64,000 nucleotides of DNA from Enterococcus rotai (GTDB taxonomy: Bacteria; Bacillota; Bacilli; Lactobacillales; Enterococcaceae): assembly GCF_001465345.1 (NCBI RefSeq), contig NZ_CP013655.1:2032102-2096101 (forward strand), written 5' to 3'. The notes beneath the pieces are model-generated. The model had not been told where the DNA came from and made no database searches. It was given only the letters and a program-made list of their open reading frames with translations. Position 1 is the stretch's first letter. Every line of letters begins with the position of its first letter. This document shows, in pieces, positions 53,271-62,204 of this stretch. The translations under genes and the position numbers were made by a program.

Positions 53271-54239
53271 TTGACAAATAAAATTCCATTTCCAAAGAAC
53301 TATGAACGATTTATTGAGTTAGGACAAGAAGCTGTCAAAGAAAATAATTTACTCGAAGCAGTAAACTATTATGAGCAGGCCTATGCCATTCGGCAAGACT
53401 TTCCACTAAATTTGGTATTGGTAAATATGTATTTAGAAACAGGTGAAAATGAGCAAGCATTATCTTTAGCATCAGAAATGAAAGAAAAATATTTTGCTTA
53501 CTTAGATTATCTAGAACTCTATATTCAAATTTTAATTCAGAATCATCTGTTCATTCAAGCGCATAGCATTATCAATGAGCGAATTTTGATGGAACAAAGT
53601 GGTGAAATGAGAAAACTGATTTCTTTGAAGAAAAAAATTCGCCATGTTGAACTGATGTATCGGCAGTTTGAAGTTAGTAAAATCAAAGAATTAAAAGAAG
53701 AGTTAGAGCATCTTAATACACAGAACTACTATGAACAATTGGGGGTAGTCAAAAAAGCTGGTCAACTACCTCAAGATGAATTTATTGCGATTGGTAAAAA
53801 AATTTTATTGGATGAGCGAATACATAATTTAGTTCGGTCTTGGATTCTTGAAGAACTTGTGAGTCTCCATGTTAAAGAAGAAATTGAATTTCTGTGGAGA
53901 GATAATAAGAAATATACTGTTATTCCAGCATCGATTGGTGGACCGTTGGATTGTGCGGCATATCAAAGGATTTTATTATTTTTAGAAAAAGAGCTGATCA
54001 ATGATGATCCTATTTTGCTCGTAGATGTCTTAGAAGAAATCAGATTGCATTTTGCCTTATTATATCCTTTGGCAGATGACATTATCGAAAATCCCAAATT
54101 ATGGGCAATTAGTTATATTATCTCATATAATCATTCGATTGCTCAAAAATTTCAAATAGATGAAAAGCGCACAGAAATCGAAAAAATTCAGAAAATCCAA
54201 AGTAAAATCCGTTTTGAATTGGAGACGATGGTTTTATAA
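53271..54239 (+). CDS. TPR-like helical repeat protein
   Basis: The 322-residue cytoplasmic protein is made of helical repeats. The N-terminal part (about 15-140) reads as tetratricopeptide-type units (ENNLLEAVNYYEQAYAIR, then YLETGENEQALSLASEM), and the rest is helical with no known motif. It may belong to DUF3196-like proteins of Lactobacillales. The start is a TTG 8 bases after GGAAGGTGG; an in-frame GTG at 53259 lies inside that site. No function is assigned. A terminator follows. Confidence 0.7.
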   Translation: MTNKIPFPKNYERFIELGQEAVKENNLLEAVNYYEQAYAIRQDFPLNLVLVNMYLETGENEQALSLASEMKEKYFAYLDYLELYIQILIQNHLFIQAHSIINERILMEQSGEMRKLISLKKKIRHVELMYRQFEVSKIKELKEELEHLNTQNYYEQLGVVKKAGQLPQDEFIAIGKKILLDERIHNLVRSWILEELVSLHVKEEIEFLWRDNKKYTVIPASIGGPLDCAAYQRILLFLEKELINDDPILLVDVLEEIRLHFALLYPLADDIIENPKLWAISYIISYNHSIAQKFQIDEKRTEIEKIQKIQSKIRFELETMVL

Positions 54240-54244
54240 AATTG

Positions 54245-54296
54245 AAAAAGGAGGCGAAGCAAAACGAATCACTCGTTTTGTTTGCTCCTTTTTTTT
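54245..54296 (+). terminator. Terminator after the TPR gene
   Basis: The outer AAAAAGGAG/CTCCTTTTT and inner GCAAAACGA/TCGTTTTG stems are followed by a T run. Confidence 0.85.
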
Positions 54297-54315
54297 GCAG
54301 AAATTAGATATATAG

Positions 54316-54531
54316 TCACGGTTTAGAGTTGTGGGTTAGGAATAATAGCAGAATGAATGAGAGTAAGTAATAAAGAAAAATTCCTCCTTGAATAAAAGTG
54401 ATAACTAAAAATAAAAGTGGATAATCTATCGTTGTGAACTGGTAAAAATAACGAATGAGAAAAAATTCTGTGAGCGCTAAAAAAATGGAAAGAACCAAAA
54501 GTCTCATATGACGCTGACTCAATACGATCAA
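54316..54531 (-). CDS. Small membrane protein, hypothetical
   Basis: The 71-residue protein would have two membrane helices (LLVLSIFLALTEFFLIRYFY and LLFLVITFIQGGIFLYYLL). The start is uncertain: the TTG at 54531 has AGG close before it, and an ATG lies eight codons in. A minus-strand TATTAT near 54550 could be a -10. From 54532 to 54674 I see nothing else. Existence as a real gene is moderately likely. Confidence 0.4.
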   Translation of the reverse strand: MIVLSQRHMRLLVLSIFLALTEFFLIRYFYQFTTIDYPLLFLVITFIQGGIFLYYLLSFILLLFLTHNSKP

Positions 54532-54674
54532 CTGCCTAACTATAATATTTTCGAAAGCTTATAATAACATAAAAAACGATGATTTTTTATCAAGTTTTAA
54601 TGTAAATCGATAGATAAATGAGAAAATGTATTGACTGTTAGGAAATCCATTCTTATTGTAAAAAAACTGAAATA

Positions 54675-54706
54675 AAATAAAAAAACATTACAAAAATTGT
54701 AATGTT
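54675..54706 (-). terminator. Terminator of tRNA-Arg
   Basis: AACATTACAA/TTGTAATGTT with a 3-base loop is followed on the minus strand by a long T-rich run. It lies about 100 bases after the tRNA. Confidence 0.75.
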
Positions 54707-54807
54707 GGAGTGGAAAATATCTCAATGACCAGTTAAGTTATGGCTACATCTGGTTTTAAATTATGCTATAATTCTTTATATAGCACTTTATTAATAAGTA
54801 AAAATGA

Positions 54808-54879
54808 TGCGCCCTGAGGGAATCGAACCCCCGTCTCAAGAACCGGAATCTTACGTGATATCCACTACACTAAGGGCGC
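54808..54879 (-). tRNA. tRNA-Arg(CCG)
   Basis: A 72-base cloverleaf on the minus strand. Acceptor GCGCCCT pairs with AGGGCGC, anticodon stem TAAGA with TCTTG, T stem GGGGG with CCCTC around TTCGATT. The loop TTCCGGT gives anticodon CCG, reading CGG. CCA is not encoded. Confidence 0.93.
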
Positions 54880-54892
54880 AAGCACGTTTACT

Positions 54893-54921
54893 AGTTTAGC
54901 TGATAATTTGATAAATTACAA
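54893..54921 (-). promoter_or_regulatory. Promoter of tRNA-Arg
   Basis: On the minus strand TTGTAA and TAAACT are separated by 17 bases, with the tRNA starting about 13 bases after the -10. It is divergent from rpoN. Confidence 0.7.
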
Positions 54922-54938
54922 GGGGAAGGACCAAAAAA

Positions 54939-56264
54939 ATGAAATTTGAACAACATTTGTCACAACAACAAAAACAAGTCCAAAAACTTGCAATGACCCA
55001 ACAATTACAGCAATCGATTCAGATTTTACAATACAATTCAGAAGAACTTTTTGCATACATAGAAGCTAAATCACTGGAAAATCCTTTGATTGATATTCAA
55101 ACAGAAACGAATTATAATGATTTTCCAAGTGCAGGCAGTCGCACATACACAAATGAAGAAAACAATTATTTGAATCAAATTCCTGATAACCATACGTCAC
55201 TTTTTGAATATTTGATCGATCAGATTCATTTGAATTATCGGGATACTTATCTGCGAACGCTGGTATTATTTTTAGTTGAATATATTGATTTAAACGGTTA
55301 CTTGATGATTGACTTAGAGGAAGCAACGCAAAAAACGGGGGCAACATCGATTGAAATGCTTGATGCGTTGACCTTGATTCAGCAACTAGATCCAGCAGGC
55401 GTTGGGGCAAGGGATTTACGTGAGTGTTTGCTCTTACAAGTTGAACGAGATGATATGGCACCAGAGTTAGCTTATATTGTGATTGAAGAAGAGTTTGATC
55501 ATCTAGCCAATCGAAAATGGAGCCTGATTGCTAAAAAATTCGATGTAGCATTATCAGATATCCAAACGATTTTCGATTACATTCAAACCTTAACACCTGC
55601 ACCTGGCAGTATTTTTGAATCAACTTCGGGATTATATATTCGCCCAGATTTAACCCTACGGATCAACGGTGAGCAATTAAGGGTTATTTCTAATAAAACG
55701 GGTACGCCAACGATTCAGTTTCAACAAGCTTACTTTGAACGAATGGAAGCAACAGATGACAAAGAAGTACAGGACTATATTAAGGAAAAGAAAAATGAAT
55801 TTGAATGGTTGGAAAAAACAATTATTCAACGTGGAGATACGATTTTAAGAGTCGGTACAGAAATCGTTCAGCGCCAACCAGAATTTTTCTTTAAAGAAGA
55901 TCGTCCGTTAAAACCAATGACGTTAAAAGAAATTGCGGAAGCGTTGGATATTCACGAATCCACAGTTAGCCGAACGGTTAATGGGAAATACTTGGAAACA
56001 GAATTTGGTGTTTTTGAATTACGTTCATTTTTCTCTCACGGTTTATCAAATGATAATACTGGAGAAGAAACGTCCACTAGCAGTATCAAAAAACAACTAC
56101 AAGCTTTAGTAGATAACGAAAATAAAGCCAAACCGCTCTCTGATCAGAAACTAGTTGAATTGTTAAAAGAACAGGAAATCAAGATTTCTCGCCGAACGGT
56201 TACCAAATATAGAGAAGCATTGGGAATCCCTGCTTCGTCTAAACGAAAACGATATGATGATTAA
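54939..56264 (+). CDS. rpoN: RNA polymerase sigma-54 factor
   Basis: The 441-residue protein has a Gln-rich region I (QQQKQVQKLAMTQQLQQSIQ), a core-binding domain, an HTH (LKEIAEALDIHESTVSRTVN, then GKYLETEFGVFELRSFFS) and the C-terminal RpoN box in SRRTVTKYREALGIPAS. It directs RNA polymerase to -24/-12 promoters activated by LevR/MptR-type regulators, typically PTS operons in enterococci. AAGGGGAAGG precedes the ATG. A GATAAA-type -10 near 54909 may drive it. A shared terminator follows. Confidence 0.95.
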   Translation: MKFEQHLSQQQKQVQKLAMTQQLQQSIQILQYNSEELFAYIEAKSLENPLIDIQTETNYNDFPSAGSRTYTNEENNYLNQIPDNHTSLFEYLIDQIHLNYRDTYLRTLVLFLVEYIDLNGYLMIDLEEATQKTGATSIEMLDALTLIQQLDPAGVGARDLRECLLLQVERDDMAPELAYIVIEEEFDHLANRKWSLIAKKFDVALSDIQTIFDYIQTLTPAPGSIFESTSGLYIRPDLTLRINGEQLRVISNKTGTPTIQFQQAYFERMEATDDKEVQDYIKEKKNEFEWLEKTIIQRGDTILRVGTEIVQRQPEFFFKEDRPLKPMTLKEIAEALDIHESTVSRTVNGKYLETEFGVFELRSFFSHGLSNDNTGEETSTSSIKKQLQALVDNENKAKPLSDQKLVELLKEQEIKISRRTVTKYREALGIPASSKRKRYDD

Positions 56265-56311
56265 AAAAACGTCTAACTTTTGAGTTTTACTCAAAGGATT
56301 AGACGTTTTTT
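56264..56311. terminator. Bidirectional terminator between rpoN and the GNAT gene
   Basis: AAAAACGTCTAA/TTAGACGTTTTT plus an inner TTTGAGT/ACTCAAA stem, with T or A runs on both sides. Confidence 0.88.
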
Positions 56312-56317
56312 AATCGA

Positions 56318-56812
56318 TCAAGGTTGCCAAACCAAGTGTTCAGAAGGTAAACCATCTTCTATTCCTTGCCAGACAGAGACAAAGTGATTTTTTTCTAAAA
56401 GGTGTTTCGATGCACCATTTTTAGGGTCGATTATAGCGTAAAGAGTAGCTTGCGATAGTTGCTCTGATTGTCTTACTAAGTTTAATAAATGAGCTATTAT
56501 TTTTGTCGCATAACCTTTTCCCCAGTGTTCAGGTAAAATCATGTAGCCAATCTCGATTTTACTTTCTTCATCCCAAGATAATTTTCCAAAGCCAATATAA
56601 ATATCTTGATCAAAGATTTTATAGTAGCCTGTTTGATCATTATGGCTGGCATTGTAGGCTAAGATTTTTTTGAAATTCTCAATCGCTTCATTTTCTGGTT
56701 CTGCTTTTTCAGTAATATAACGCATGACACGAATGTCTTGAGTCAAAATAGAATAAAGCTGTTGATCATTTTCTTGGTAGAAATCGAATGTCAATGGTTT
56801 AGTGTGGAGCAT
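56318..56812 (-). CDS. GNAT-family N-acetyltransferase (RimJ/RimL-like)
   Basis: The 164-residue protein has the GNAT acetyl-CoA site (ILPEHWGKGYATKIIAHLL) near residue 92 and a C-terminal SKHLLEKNHFVSV typical of RimJ/RimL-like enzymes. It transfers acetyl from acetyl-CoA to an amino group; the target is unknown. AGGAGG precedes the ATG on the minus strand. A single gene. Confidence 0.85.
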   Translation of the reverse strand: MLHTKPLTFDFYQENDQQLYSILTQDIRVMRYITEKAEPENEAIENFKKILAYNASHNDQTGYYKIFDQDIYIGFGKLSWDEESKIEIGYMILPEHWGKGYATKIIAHLLNLVRQSEQLSQATLYAIIDPKNGASKHLLEKNHFVSVWQGIEDGLPSEHLVWQP

Positions 56813-56883
56813 TAGTATATACCTCCTAAGGAATAGCTTTTTAGTATAATTTGTTTTTTAGCCTAAATGGATTATTTATCTTA

Positions 56884-57216
56884 TCAAAGAATATGATCAA
56901 ATAGGGTATTTATTGTTACGATCAGCAGATACGCCACAGCAATTTTTTTATGTCCAACAAAAAAAGTAAGACAAGCAACACCACCAAATAGAATGATTTC
57001 AACTAAAATTCGTTCAACTTCACTTAAACGGTTTGGGGATAGAGGAGCCATGTACTTACCCCAAAACAGAACTGTACAAAGGGGGAGAACAATACTAAAT
57101 ATAATTTTTAAAGCAAGTATTCTGAATGTAAGTGTCCCGGCTAATAATAGACCAATTGTGATTAATTCAAGTATGAAACGAATGCTGTCATTGAGTTGTT
57201 TGATTATTGGAATCAC
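56884..57216 (-). CDS. DUF2568-like small membrane protein
   Basis: The 110-residue protein has four hydrophobic segments and the WGKYMAPLSPNRL motif typical of DUF2568 (YrdB-like). Function unknown. The start is a GTG inside an AGAGGTG stretch. A Shine-Dalgarno sequence separate from the start is not clear, so the true start may differ. Confidence 0.6.
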   Translation of the reverse strand: MIPIIKQLNDSIRFILELITIGLLLAGTLTFRILALKIIFSIVLPLCTVLFWGKYMAPLSPNRLSEVERILVEIILFGGVACLTFFVGHKKIAVAYLLIVTINTLFDHIL

Positions 57217-57423
57217 CTCTTTTCCACAGGACGGTTAATAGATTGTTTCTATCATAACACTGGAGTTAAGGTAAGAGTCAATATAAAACAACAAAAGTAA
57301 AGATACAAAATAGTAATTAAGGTCTCAGACTTATTTCAACCTATGGTGTTTATAACTTTATTAGTAGTATTATAGCACCCTCGAAAGGCAATACAAACAG
57401 GGGCATAGAGCTTCAAGGGACGA
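57217..57423. other. Intergenic stretch without recognised feature
   Basis: AT-rich sequence between the DUF2568-like gene and the tRNA-Thr terminator. Minus-strand promoter elements for the DUF2568-like gene may lie here, but none is clear. Confidence 0.4.
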
Positions 57424-57461
57424 TAAAAAAGCTGCCCCATCATAATAGAAGGGACAGCTTT
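57424..57461 (-). terminator. Terminator of tRNA-Thr
   Basis: On the minus strand AAAGCTGTCCC pairs with GGGGCAGCTTT, followed by TTTTATC, immediately after the tRNA. Confidence 0.85.
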
Positions 57462-57469
57462 ATGCAATA

Positions 57470-57542
57470 AGCCACCTGACGGATTCGAACCGTCGACCCC
57501 CACCTTACCATGGTGGTGCTCTACCAGCTGAGCTAAGGCGGC
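57470..57542 (-). tRNA. tRNA-Thr(GGT)
   Basis: A 73-base cloverleaf on the minus strand. Acceptor GCCGCCT pairs with AGGTGGC (one G-T), anticodon stem CCACC with GGTGG, loop ATGGTAA with anticodon GGT, T arm GACGG-TTCGAAT-CCGTC. CCA is not encoded. Confidence 0.95.
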
Positions 57543-57563
57543 AACATAAGTAATACAGATAAC

Positions 57564-57592
57564 AGATTACCTTAGAAAGAGTGGTTTGTCAA
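57564..57592 (-). promoter_or_regulatory. Promoter of tRNA-Thr
   Basis: On the minus strand TTGACA and TAATCT are separated by 17 bases, about 20 bases before the tRNA. Confidence 0.75.
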
Positions 57593-57679
57593 TCAATTTC
57601 CGCATTCGACTGTGGAGAAAAAAATGTGATAATTGTTATATAATGAAAGATGAATACGATTTTATAGTCAAACTTTTCA

Positions 57680-57709
57680 TTGACACTAGTCAACAACTCT
57701 TGCTAAACT
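57680..57709 (+). promoter_or_regulatory. Promoter of the zinc-ribbon gene
   Basis: TTGACA at 57680-57685 and TAAACT at 57704-57709 have an 18-base spacer. Confidence 0.7.
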
Positions 57710-57732
57710 AAAACAAAGGGGAGAAGATAAAT

Positions 57733-57993
57733 ATGTTTATTGTATGGGGTAGTAAAGGATTTGAACAAGATTTAGGAGATACGGTGATTCAATGTGACTG
57801 TAGCCATTGTAACAACGAGGTGGTTATGCAGGGAAAACAAATCGGACGAAAATTCACGTTATTTTGGATTCCACTTTTTACAACATCATCTAGTCATTAT
57901 CTACTATGTCCAATTTGCGGATATGGTAAAGAGTTATCTAAAGATGTTTTGGCGCAATACCTAGTTAGTACTGCTGAAACAATCACCGAATAA
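57733..57993 (+). CDS. Zinc-ribbon family small protein
   Basis: The 86-residue protein has a four-cysteine zinc site: CSHC near residues 24-27 and CPIC near 60-63, with an extra Cys at 22. The middle (FTLFWIPLFTTSSSHYLLC) is hydrophobic but short. It matches small zinc-ribbon proteins of Lactobacillales with unknown role. AGGGGAG lies before the ATG. A single gene with its own promoter. Confidence 0.75.
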   Translation: MFIVWGSKGFEQDLGDTVIQCDCSHCNNEVVMQGKQIGRKFTLFWIPLFTTSSSHYLLCPICGYGKELSKDVLAQYLVSTAETITE

Positions 57994-58010
57994 AAAATTA
58001 AAAAAAAGAT

Positions 58011-58039
58011 TTGACATGGAATTTATTTTCCAGTAGAAT
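58011..58039 (+). promoter_or_regulatory. Promoter of the methionine transporter operon
   Basis: TTGACA at 58011-58016 and TAGAAT at 58034-58039 have a 17-base spacer; transcription should start near 58046, at the beginning of the first T-box. Confidence 0.8.
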
Positions 58040-58045
58040 ACAACG

Positions 58046-58322
58046 TAACAACAAATGAATAACAGTCCGTTGAAGAGAAGAGTAAATTTGGACGTGCTTC
58101 ACAAGAGAGTCTCGGTTGGTGAAAAGAGATAAGCGCATAAGAATTGAAGATGGCCTCATGAGGACAAGCTGTTGATAAGTAAGCAGCTTCGGGAAAGCAC
58201 CCGTTATCAAAGCGACAAGTTATAAGACTTGGTCTAAGAAAAGTAATGAGGATTACTTTAAAACAAAGGTGGTACCGCGATTATTCGCCCTTTACTAGCA
58301 TAAGCTGGTAGAGGGCTTTTTG
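58046..58322 (+). promoter_or_regulatory. T-box riboswitch 1 (Met specifier)
   Basis: Stem I elements (AGAGAGTCTCGG, TTGGTGA, AAAGAGAT) are followed by GAAG-ATG-GCC, where ATG is the likely specifier codon. The T-box sequence AAAGGTGGTACCGCG is at 58265-58279. The terminator GCCCTTTACTAGC/GCTGGTAGAGGGC is at 58287-58316, followed by T. Uncharged tRNA-Met would stabilise the antiterminator. Confidence 0.9.
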
Positions 58323-58675
58323 TATGTTGAATAATACAAGACTGACGAAGGAAGTATGGATCCTTCAAATAACTAAATGAAATGAATAAAGCAATGAGAT
58401 GGAAAGTACAGATGAAACGATATCTAACAGAGAGCTTGGGTAGCTGAAAACAAGCGGTAAACGACATCTAGAAAATGGCCATTGAGCAGCGCTTCGAGTG
58501 AATCATTCATAAGACAGCGACGGATGTACCCGTTATAGTACTAGAGTATAAGCGATCACAGATTGCCGTACTTGATGAGGATATCTATGTGAGTGGATAT
58601 CAAATAGAGGTGGTAGCACGCAAAAGCGTCCTCAAATGTATAGTTTTATACATTTGAGGATGCTTTTTTCTTTTT
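58323..58675 (+). promoter_or_regulatory. T-box riboswitch 2 (Met specifier), in tandem
   Basis: A second, different T-box follows directly, with AACAGAGAGCTTGGGTAGCTG, then GAAA-ATG-GCC as specifier region. The T-box AGAGGTGGTAGCACG is at 58608-58622. A 17-bp terminator is at 58628-58665 (GCGTCCTCAAATGTATA and its near-complement), then a T run. I see no separate promoter for it, so transcription must pass both switches to reach metQ. Confidence 0.9.
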
Positions 58676-58704
58676 AGAACTAACCATAATGGAGGGATGA
58701 TAAG

Positions 58705-59553
58705 ATGAAGAAAAAGTTAATCAGTCTAGTGTTGATCGTAATGGGGATTGTTGGAATTACAGCGTGTGGTAAGAATGATAAGGTAGCATCAGACCCAGAC
58801 AAAGCAGTGCCAATCGTTCGAGTCGGAACCTCACCTGGTCCGTATAGTGAATTATTCTTAGAAGCAGTTAAACCGATTCTAGAAAAAGAAGGCTATCAAA
58901 TAGAACAAACTGAATTTACAGAATTGATTCAAGCTGACGTAGCAATAACAGAAGGTGCCATTGATTTAAATGTAGATCAGCACACTGCTTATCTAAACAA
59001 CTTTAACGAGAATAAAGGAACGAACTTAGTTGGAATCACACCAATTCCTACTGTCCCGGCTGGGTTGTTCCCAGGAAAGAAAAGCGCATTAAATGACGTA
59101 AAAACAGGAGACAAAATCGGGATTCCAGATGATGCGTCGAATACAGCACGAGCGTTCAATCTACTGCAAAAAGCTGGTTGGATTGAATTAGAAGCAGGTG
59201 TTGATCCAGTTAAAGCGACTAAAGAAGATATTGTGAGCAATCCAAAAAATCTGGAACTGATTCAAATGTCATCCGCTCAAATACCTCGAAGTTTAGCAGA
59301 TTTAGATTTTGCCGTAATACCAGGAAGTATTGTTTATAGTGCCAAGCTAGATCCTAAAGATAGTTTACTCTCAGAAGATGTGTTAAAAGAATACGAATTA
59401 GTTGCAACAATTGATGAAAAAAATTCAAAAAGCGACTGGGCCCAAGCGGTGGTAAAAGCGTATCATTCCGATGAGTTTAAAAAATATTTGAACGAACATA
59501 ATCAAGGGAATTATTGGTTTATTCCAAAAGAACTACAGGAGGAACAAAAATGA
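58705..59553 (+). CDS. metQ: Methionine ABC transporter substrate-binding lipoprotein
   Basis: The 282-residue protein has a lipoprotein signal with lipobox ITAC (Cys21) and a NlpA/MetQ fold: [53 protein letters not shown]. It binds methionine (or related forms) outside the membrane for MetNP. GGAGGGATG precedes the start. Control by Met T-boxes supports methionine as substrate. The stop overlaps the metN start by 4 bases. Confidence 0.93.
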   Translation: MKKKLISLVLIVMGIVGITACGKNDKVASDPDKAVPIVRVGTSPGPYSELFLEAVKPILEKEGYQIEQTEFTELIQADVAITEGAIDLNVDQHTAYLNNFNENKGTNLVGITPIPTVPAGLFPGKKSALNDVKTGDKIGIPDDASNTARAFNLLQKAGWIELEAGVDPVKATKEDIVSNPKNLELIQMSSAQIPRSLADLDFAVIPGSIVYSAKLDPKDSLLSEDVLKEYELVATIDEKNSKSDWAQAVVKAYHSDEFKKYLNEHNQGNYWFIPKELQEEQK

Positions 59554-60620
59554 TCGAATTAAAAAATATAGATGTCACCTTTTATCAAAAAAAACAGCAA
59601 ATCGATGCAGTAAGAAATGTCACCTTAACCATTGAAAAAGAAGATGTATTTGGCATTGTCGGTTATTCAGGAGCTGGCAAAAGTACATTGGTGCGGGTAA
59701 TCAACTTACTGCAGCGACCAACATCGGGTGAAGTCATTATTAACAATCAAAATATTTTAGGCTTTTCACCGAAAGAACTAAGAGCTCAACGTAAAAAAAT
59801 CGGGATGATTTTCCAGCACTTTAATCTGATGAAGGAGCGAACGATTTTTGCTAATGTTGATTTTTCACTAAAGTATTCTGGTTTATCCAAAGAACAGCGA
59901 AAAGAAAAAATCGAACGTTTGCTTGAGCTAGTAGGTCTTTCAGAGAAAAAAGATGCCTACCCTAGCCAGTTATCTGGTGGACAGAAGCAGCGGGTAGCGA
60001 TTGCTAGAGCTTTAGCAAATGATCCAGAAATTTTATTGTGCGATGAAGCAACGAGTGCATTAGATCCAAAAACAACGATTCAGATTTTAGAGTTATTAAA
60101 GAAATTAAATAAAGAACTCGGCTTAACAATTGTTTTGATCACGCATGAAATGCAGGTCGTAAAAGAAATTTGTAACAAAGTAGCTGTGATGGAAGATGGA
60201 CAAGTGATTGAACAAAATGATATTGTTTCGATTTTTAGCCAACCAAAAGAAGCCTTGACGAAGGACTTTATCCGAACAGCGACACATATTGACCAAGCCT
60301 TGGAGACGATTATTCAACATCCTAGTTTGACTGATTTGGGTGGGAATGAAGTGTTGGTAGAAATTTCTTATGTAGGGGAACAAACAAGTGAACCATTGAT
60401 TGCACAGCTGTATAGCAAATACCATGTTGTGACGAATATTTTGTACGGCAATGTAGAGATCTTGCAGCAAGTGCCAATTGGCAATTTGATCGTGATTCTT
60501 TCGGGAGAAGAAACACAACGAGAAAAGGCAATAGACTTTTTACAACAACAAGGGGTAAAAATCAAAATCTTGAAAACAAGTGAATCAAAAGAAAATGTTA
60601 TCCCATTACATGTTATCTAA
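59550..60620 (+). CDS. metN: Methionine ABC transporter ATPase
   Basis: The 356-residue protein has Walker [10 protein letters not shown] (near 38), signature LSGGQKQR and Walker [14 protein letters not shown], then a C-terminal NIL domain (about 260-345) that senses intracellular methionine in MetN. The longer frame starts 36 bases upstream inside metQ; CAGGAGGAAC before this ATG decides the start. It is coupled to metQ. Confidence 0.95.
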   Translation: MIELKNIDVTFYQKKQQIDAVRNVTLTIEKEDVFGIVGYSGAGKSTLVRVINLLQRPTSGEVIINNQNILGFSPKELRAQRKKIGMIFQHFNLMKERTIFANVDFSLKYSGLSKEQRKEKIERLLELVGLSEKKDAYPSQLSGGQKQRVAIARALANDPEILLCDEATSALDPKTTIQILELLKKLNKELGLTIVLITHEMQVVKEICNKVAVMEDGQVIEQNDIVSIFSQPKEALTKDFIRTATHIDQALETIIQHPSLTDLGGNEVLVEISYVGEQTSEPLIAQLYSKYHVVTNILYGNVEILQQVPIGNLIVILSGEETQREKAIDFLQQQGVKIKILKTSESKENVIPLHVI

Positions 60621-60647
60621 AGCGAGAAAGTAGAAGGAGTGACTTAC

Positions 60648-61328
60648 ATGCAGGAATTTTTACAACAGTATTTTCCAAATGTCCTATTACTAAAACAGGA
60701 ATTTATTGATAGCACGATCGAAACACTATATATGGTCTTTTGGACAGCCATTATCGCAGGAATTTTAGGCACATTACTTGGGGTTGTGCTAGTGGCAACA
60801 GGACCTGAGGGGATTTTAAAAAACAGTGTGCTTTATAATATTTTAGAAAAAATCATCAACGTTTGTAGATCCATCCCTTTTATCATCATGCTGGCATTGA
60901 TTCAGCCGATCACTCGTTTTTTAACAGGAACAACGATTGGGACAACGGCGGCTTTAGTGCCACTGGTGATAGGAGTGATTCCATTTTTTGCACGTCAGAT
61001 CGAAAATGCGTTATTAGAAGTTGATCCAGGTGTTGTTGAAGCAGCAGAATCAATGGGAACGAGTCCTTTGGGCATTATTTTTAGAGTGTATTTAATTGAA
61101 GGATTACCAAGTATCATTCGAGTGTCGTCCGTTACGATCATCAATTTGATTGGTTTGACCGCAATGGCTGGTGCAATTGGTGCAGGTGGGTTAGGAAATT
61201 TAGCAATTACTAGAGGTTATAATCGATTCCAAACAGACGTTACAGTTGTCGCAACATTGATTATTTTAGTCTTAGTTTTTGCCAGTCAGTTTATTAGTAA
61301 CACATTGATCAAGAAAACATCACATTAA
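60648..61328 (+). CDS. metP: Methionine ABC transporter permease
   Basis: The 226-residue protein has five membrane helices and the coupling motif EAAESMGTSPLGIIFRVYL near 137, typical of MetI/MetP. AAGGAG 8 bases before the ATG fixes the start; a GTG three codons upstream overlaps that site. It is the transmembrane part of the MetQNP importer. Confidence 0.94.
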   Translation: MQEFLQQYFPNVLLLKQEFIDSTIETLYMVFWTAIIAGILGTLLGVVLVATGPEGILKNSVLYNILEKIINVCRSIPFIIMLALIQPITRFLTGTTIGTTAALVPLVIGVIPFFARQIENALLEVDPGVVEAAESMGTSPLGIIFRVYLIEGLPSIIRVSSVTIINLIGLTAMAGAIGAGGLGNLAITRGYNRFQTDVTVVATLIILVLVFASQFISNTLIKKTSH

Positions 61329-61355
61329 AAAATAGTTGAAATGAGGAAAATAAAA

Positions 61356-62189
61356 ATGAAAAAAACAATCAAAATTATCGGATTAGCATTAACAATTGGT
61401 TTTGTATTAGCAGGGTGTTCTGCAGGAAGTGCTAAAAGTGAAAAAAATGAAGTCGTAAAATTAGGGGTCGTTGGTGCGAATAATGAAGTATTAGAATCTG
61501 TAAAAGAACGTTTAAAAGATGAAGGCATCGACTTACAGCTTGTAGAGTTTTCTGACTATACCCAACCAAATGCGGCATTAGCTGAAAAAGAAATCGACTT
61601 AAATTCGTTCCAACATCAAATTTTCTTGGATAACTATAATACAGAACACAAAACAGAGCTTGTGTCTATCGGAAATACGGTTAGTGCACCATTAGGGATT
61701 TACTCATCTAAAATTAAAGATGTCAAAGAATTAAAAACAGATGCTGAAATCGCCATTCCAAATGATGCTACAAATGGTGGACGGGCATTATTGTTATTAC
61801 AAAGTGCTGGATTGATCAAAGTAGATCCTGCTAAGAAACAAACTCCGACAGTCAGTGATGTCACTGAAAATAAATTAAACTTAAAAATCACAGAATTAGA
61901 TGCTTCTCAAACAGCTAGGGCGTTGCAAGATATCGATGCTTCTGTGATCAATAGCGGGATGGCTGTGGATGCAGGGTTTGTCCCAACGAAAGATGCGATT
62001 TTCTTAGAACCTGTGGATGAAACATCAAAACCGTATGTCAATATCATTGTTGCTCGTGAAGCGGATAAAGACAATAAAACGTACAATAAAGTAGTGGACA
62101 CGTATCAACAAGAAGAAACGAAAAAAGTGATCGAAGAAACATCAAAAGGATCAAGTATCCCAGCTTGGGAAACATTCGGTAAAAAATAA
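61356..62189 (+). CDS. Second MetQ-like substrate-binding lipoprotein
   Basis: The 277-residue protein has lipobox LAGC (Cys near 21) and the NlpA/MetQ fold: KLGVVGANNEVLESVKERL, DLNSFQHQIFLDNYN, IAIPNDATNGGRALLLLQ. It differs clearly from the first MetQ in the same operon, so it may bind another form such as D-methionine, methionine sulfoxide or a Met-containing peptide. GAGGAAA precedes this ATG; the frame opens 5 codons earlier. It is followed 15 bases later by an M20 amidohydrolase. Confidence 0.9.
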   Translation: MKKTIKIIGLALTIGFVLAGCSAGSAKSEKNEVVKLGVVGANNEVLESVKERLKDEGIDLQLVEFSDYTQPNAALAEKEIDLNSFQHQIFLDNYNTEHKTELVSIGNTVSAPLGIYSSKIKDVKELKTDAEIAIPNDATNGGRALLLLQSAGLIKVDPAKKQTPTVSDVTENKLNLKITELDASQTARALQDIDASVINSGMAVDAGFVPTKDAIFLEPVDETSKPYVNIIVAREADKDNKTYNKVVDTYQQEETKKVIEETSKGSSIPAWETFGKK

Positions 62190-62204
62190 GAGGAGGACGA
62201 ATAA

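Noticed and set aside
60123-60565. Several antisense frames opposite metN (65 to 131 codons)
   Set aside because: All lie within the conserved ATPase/NIL coding region and lack start signals.
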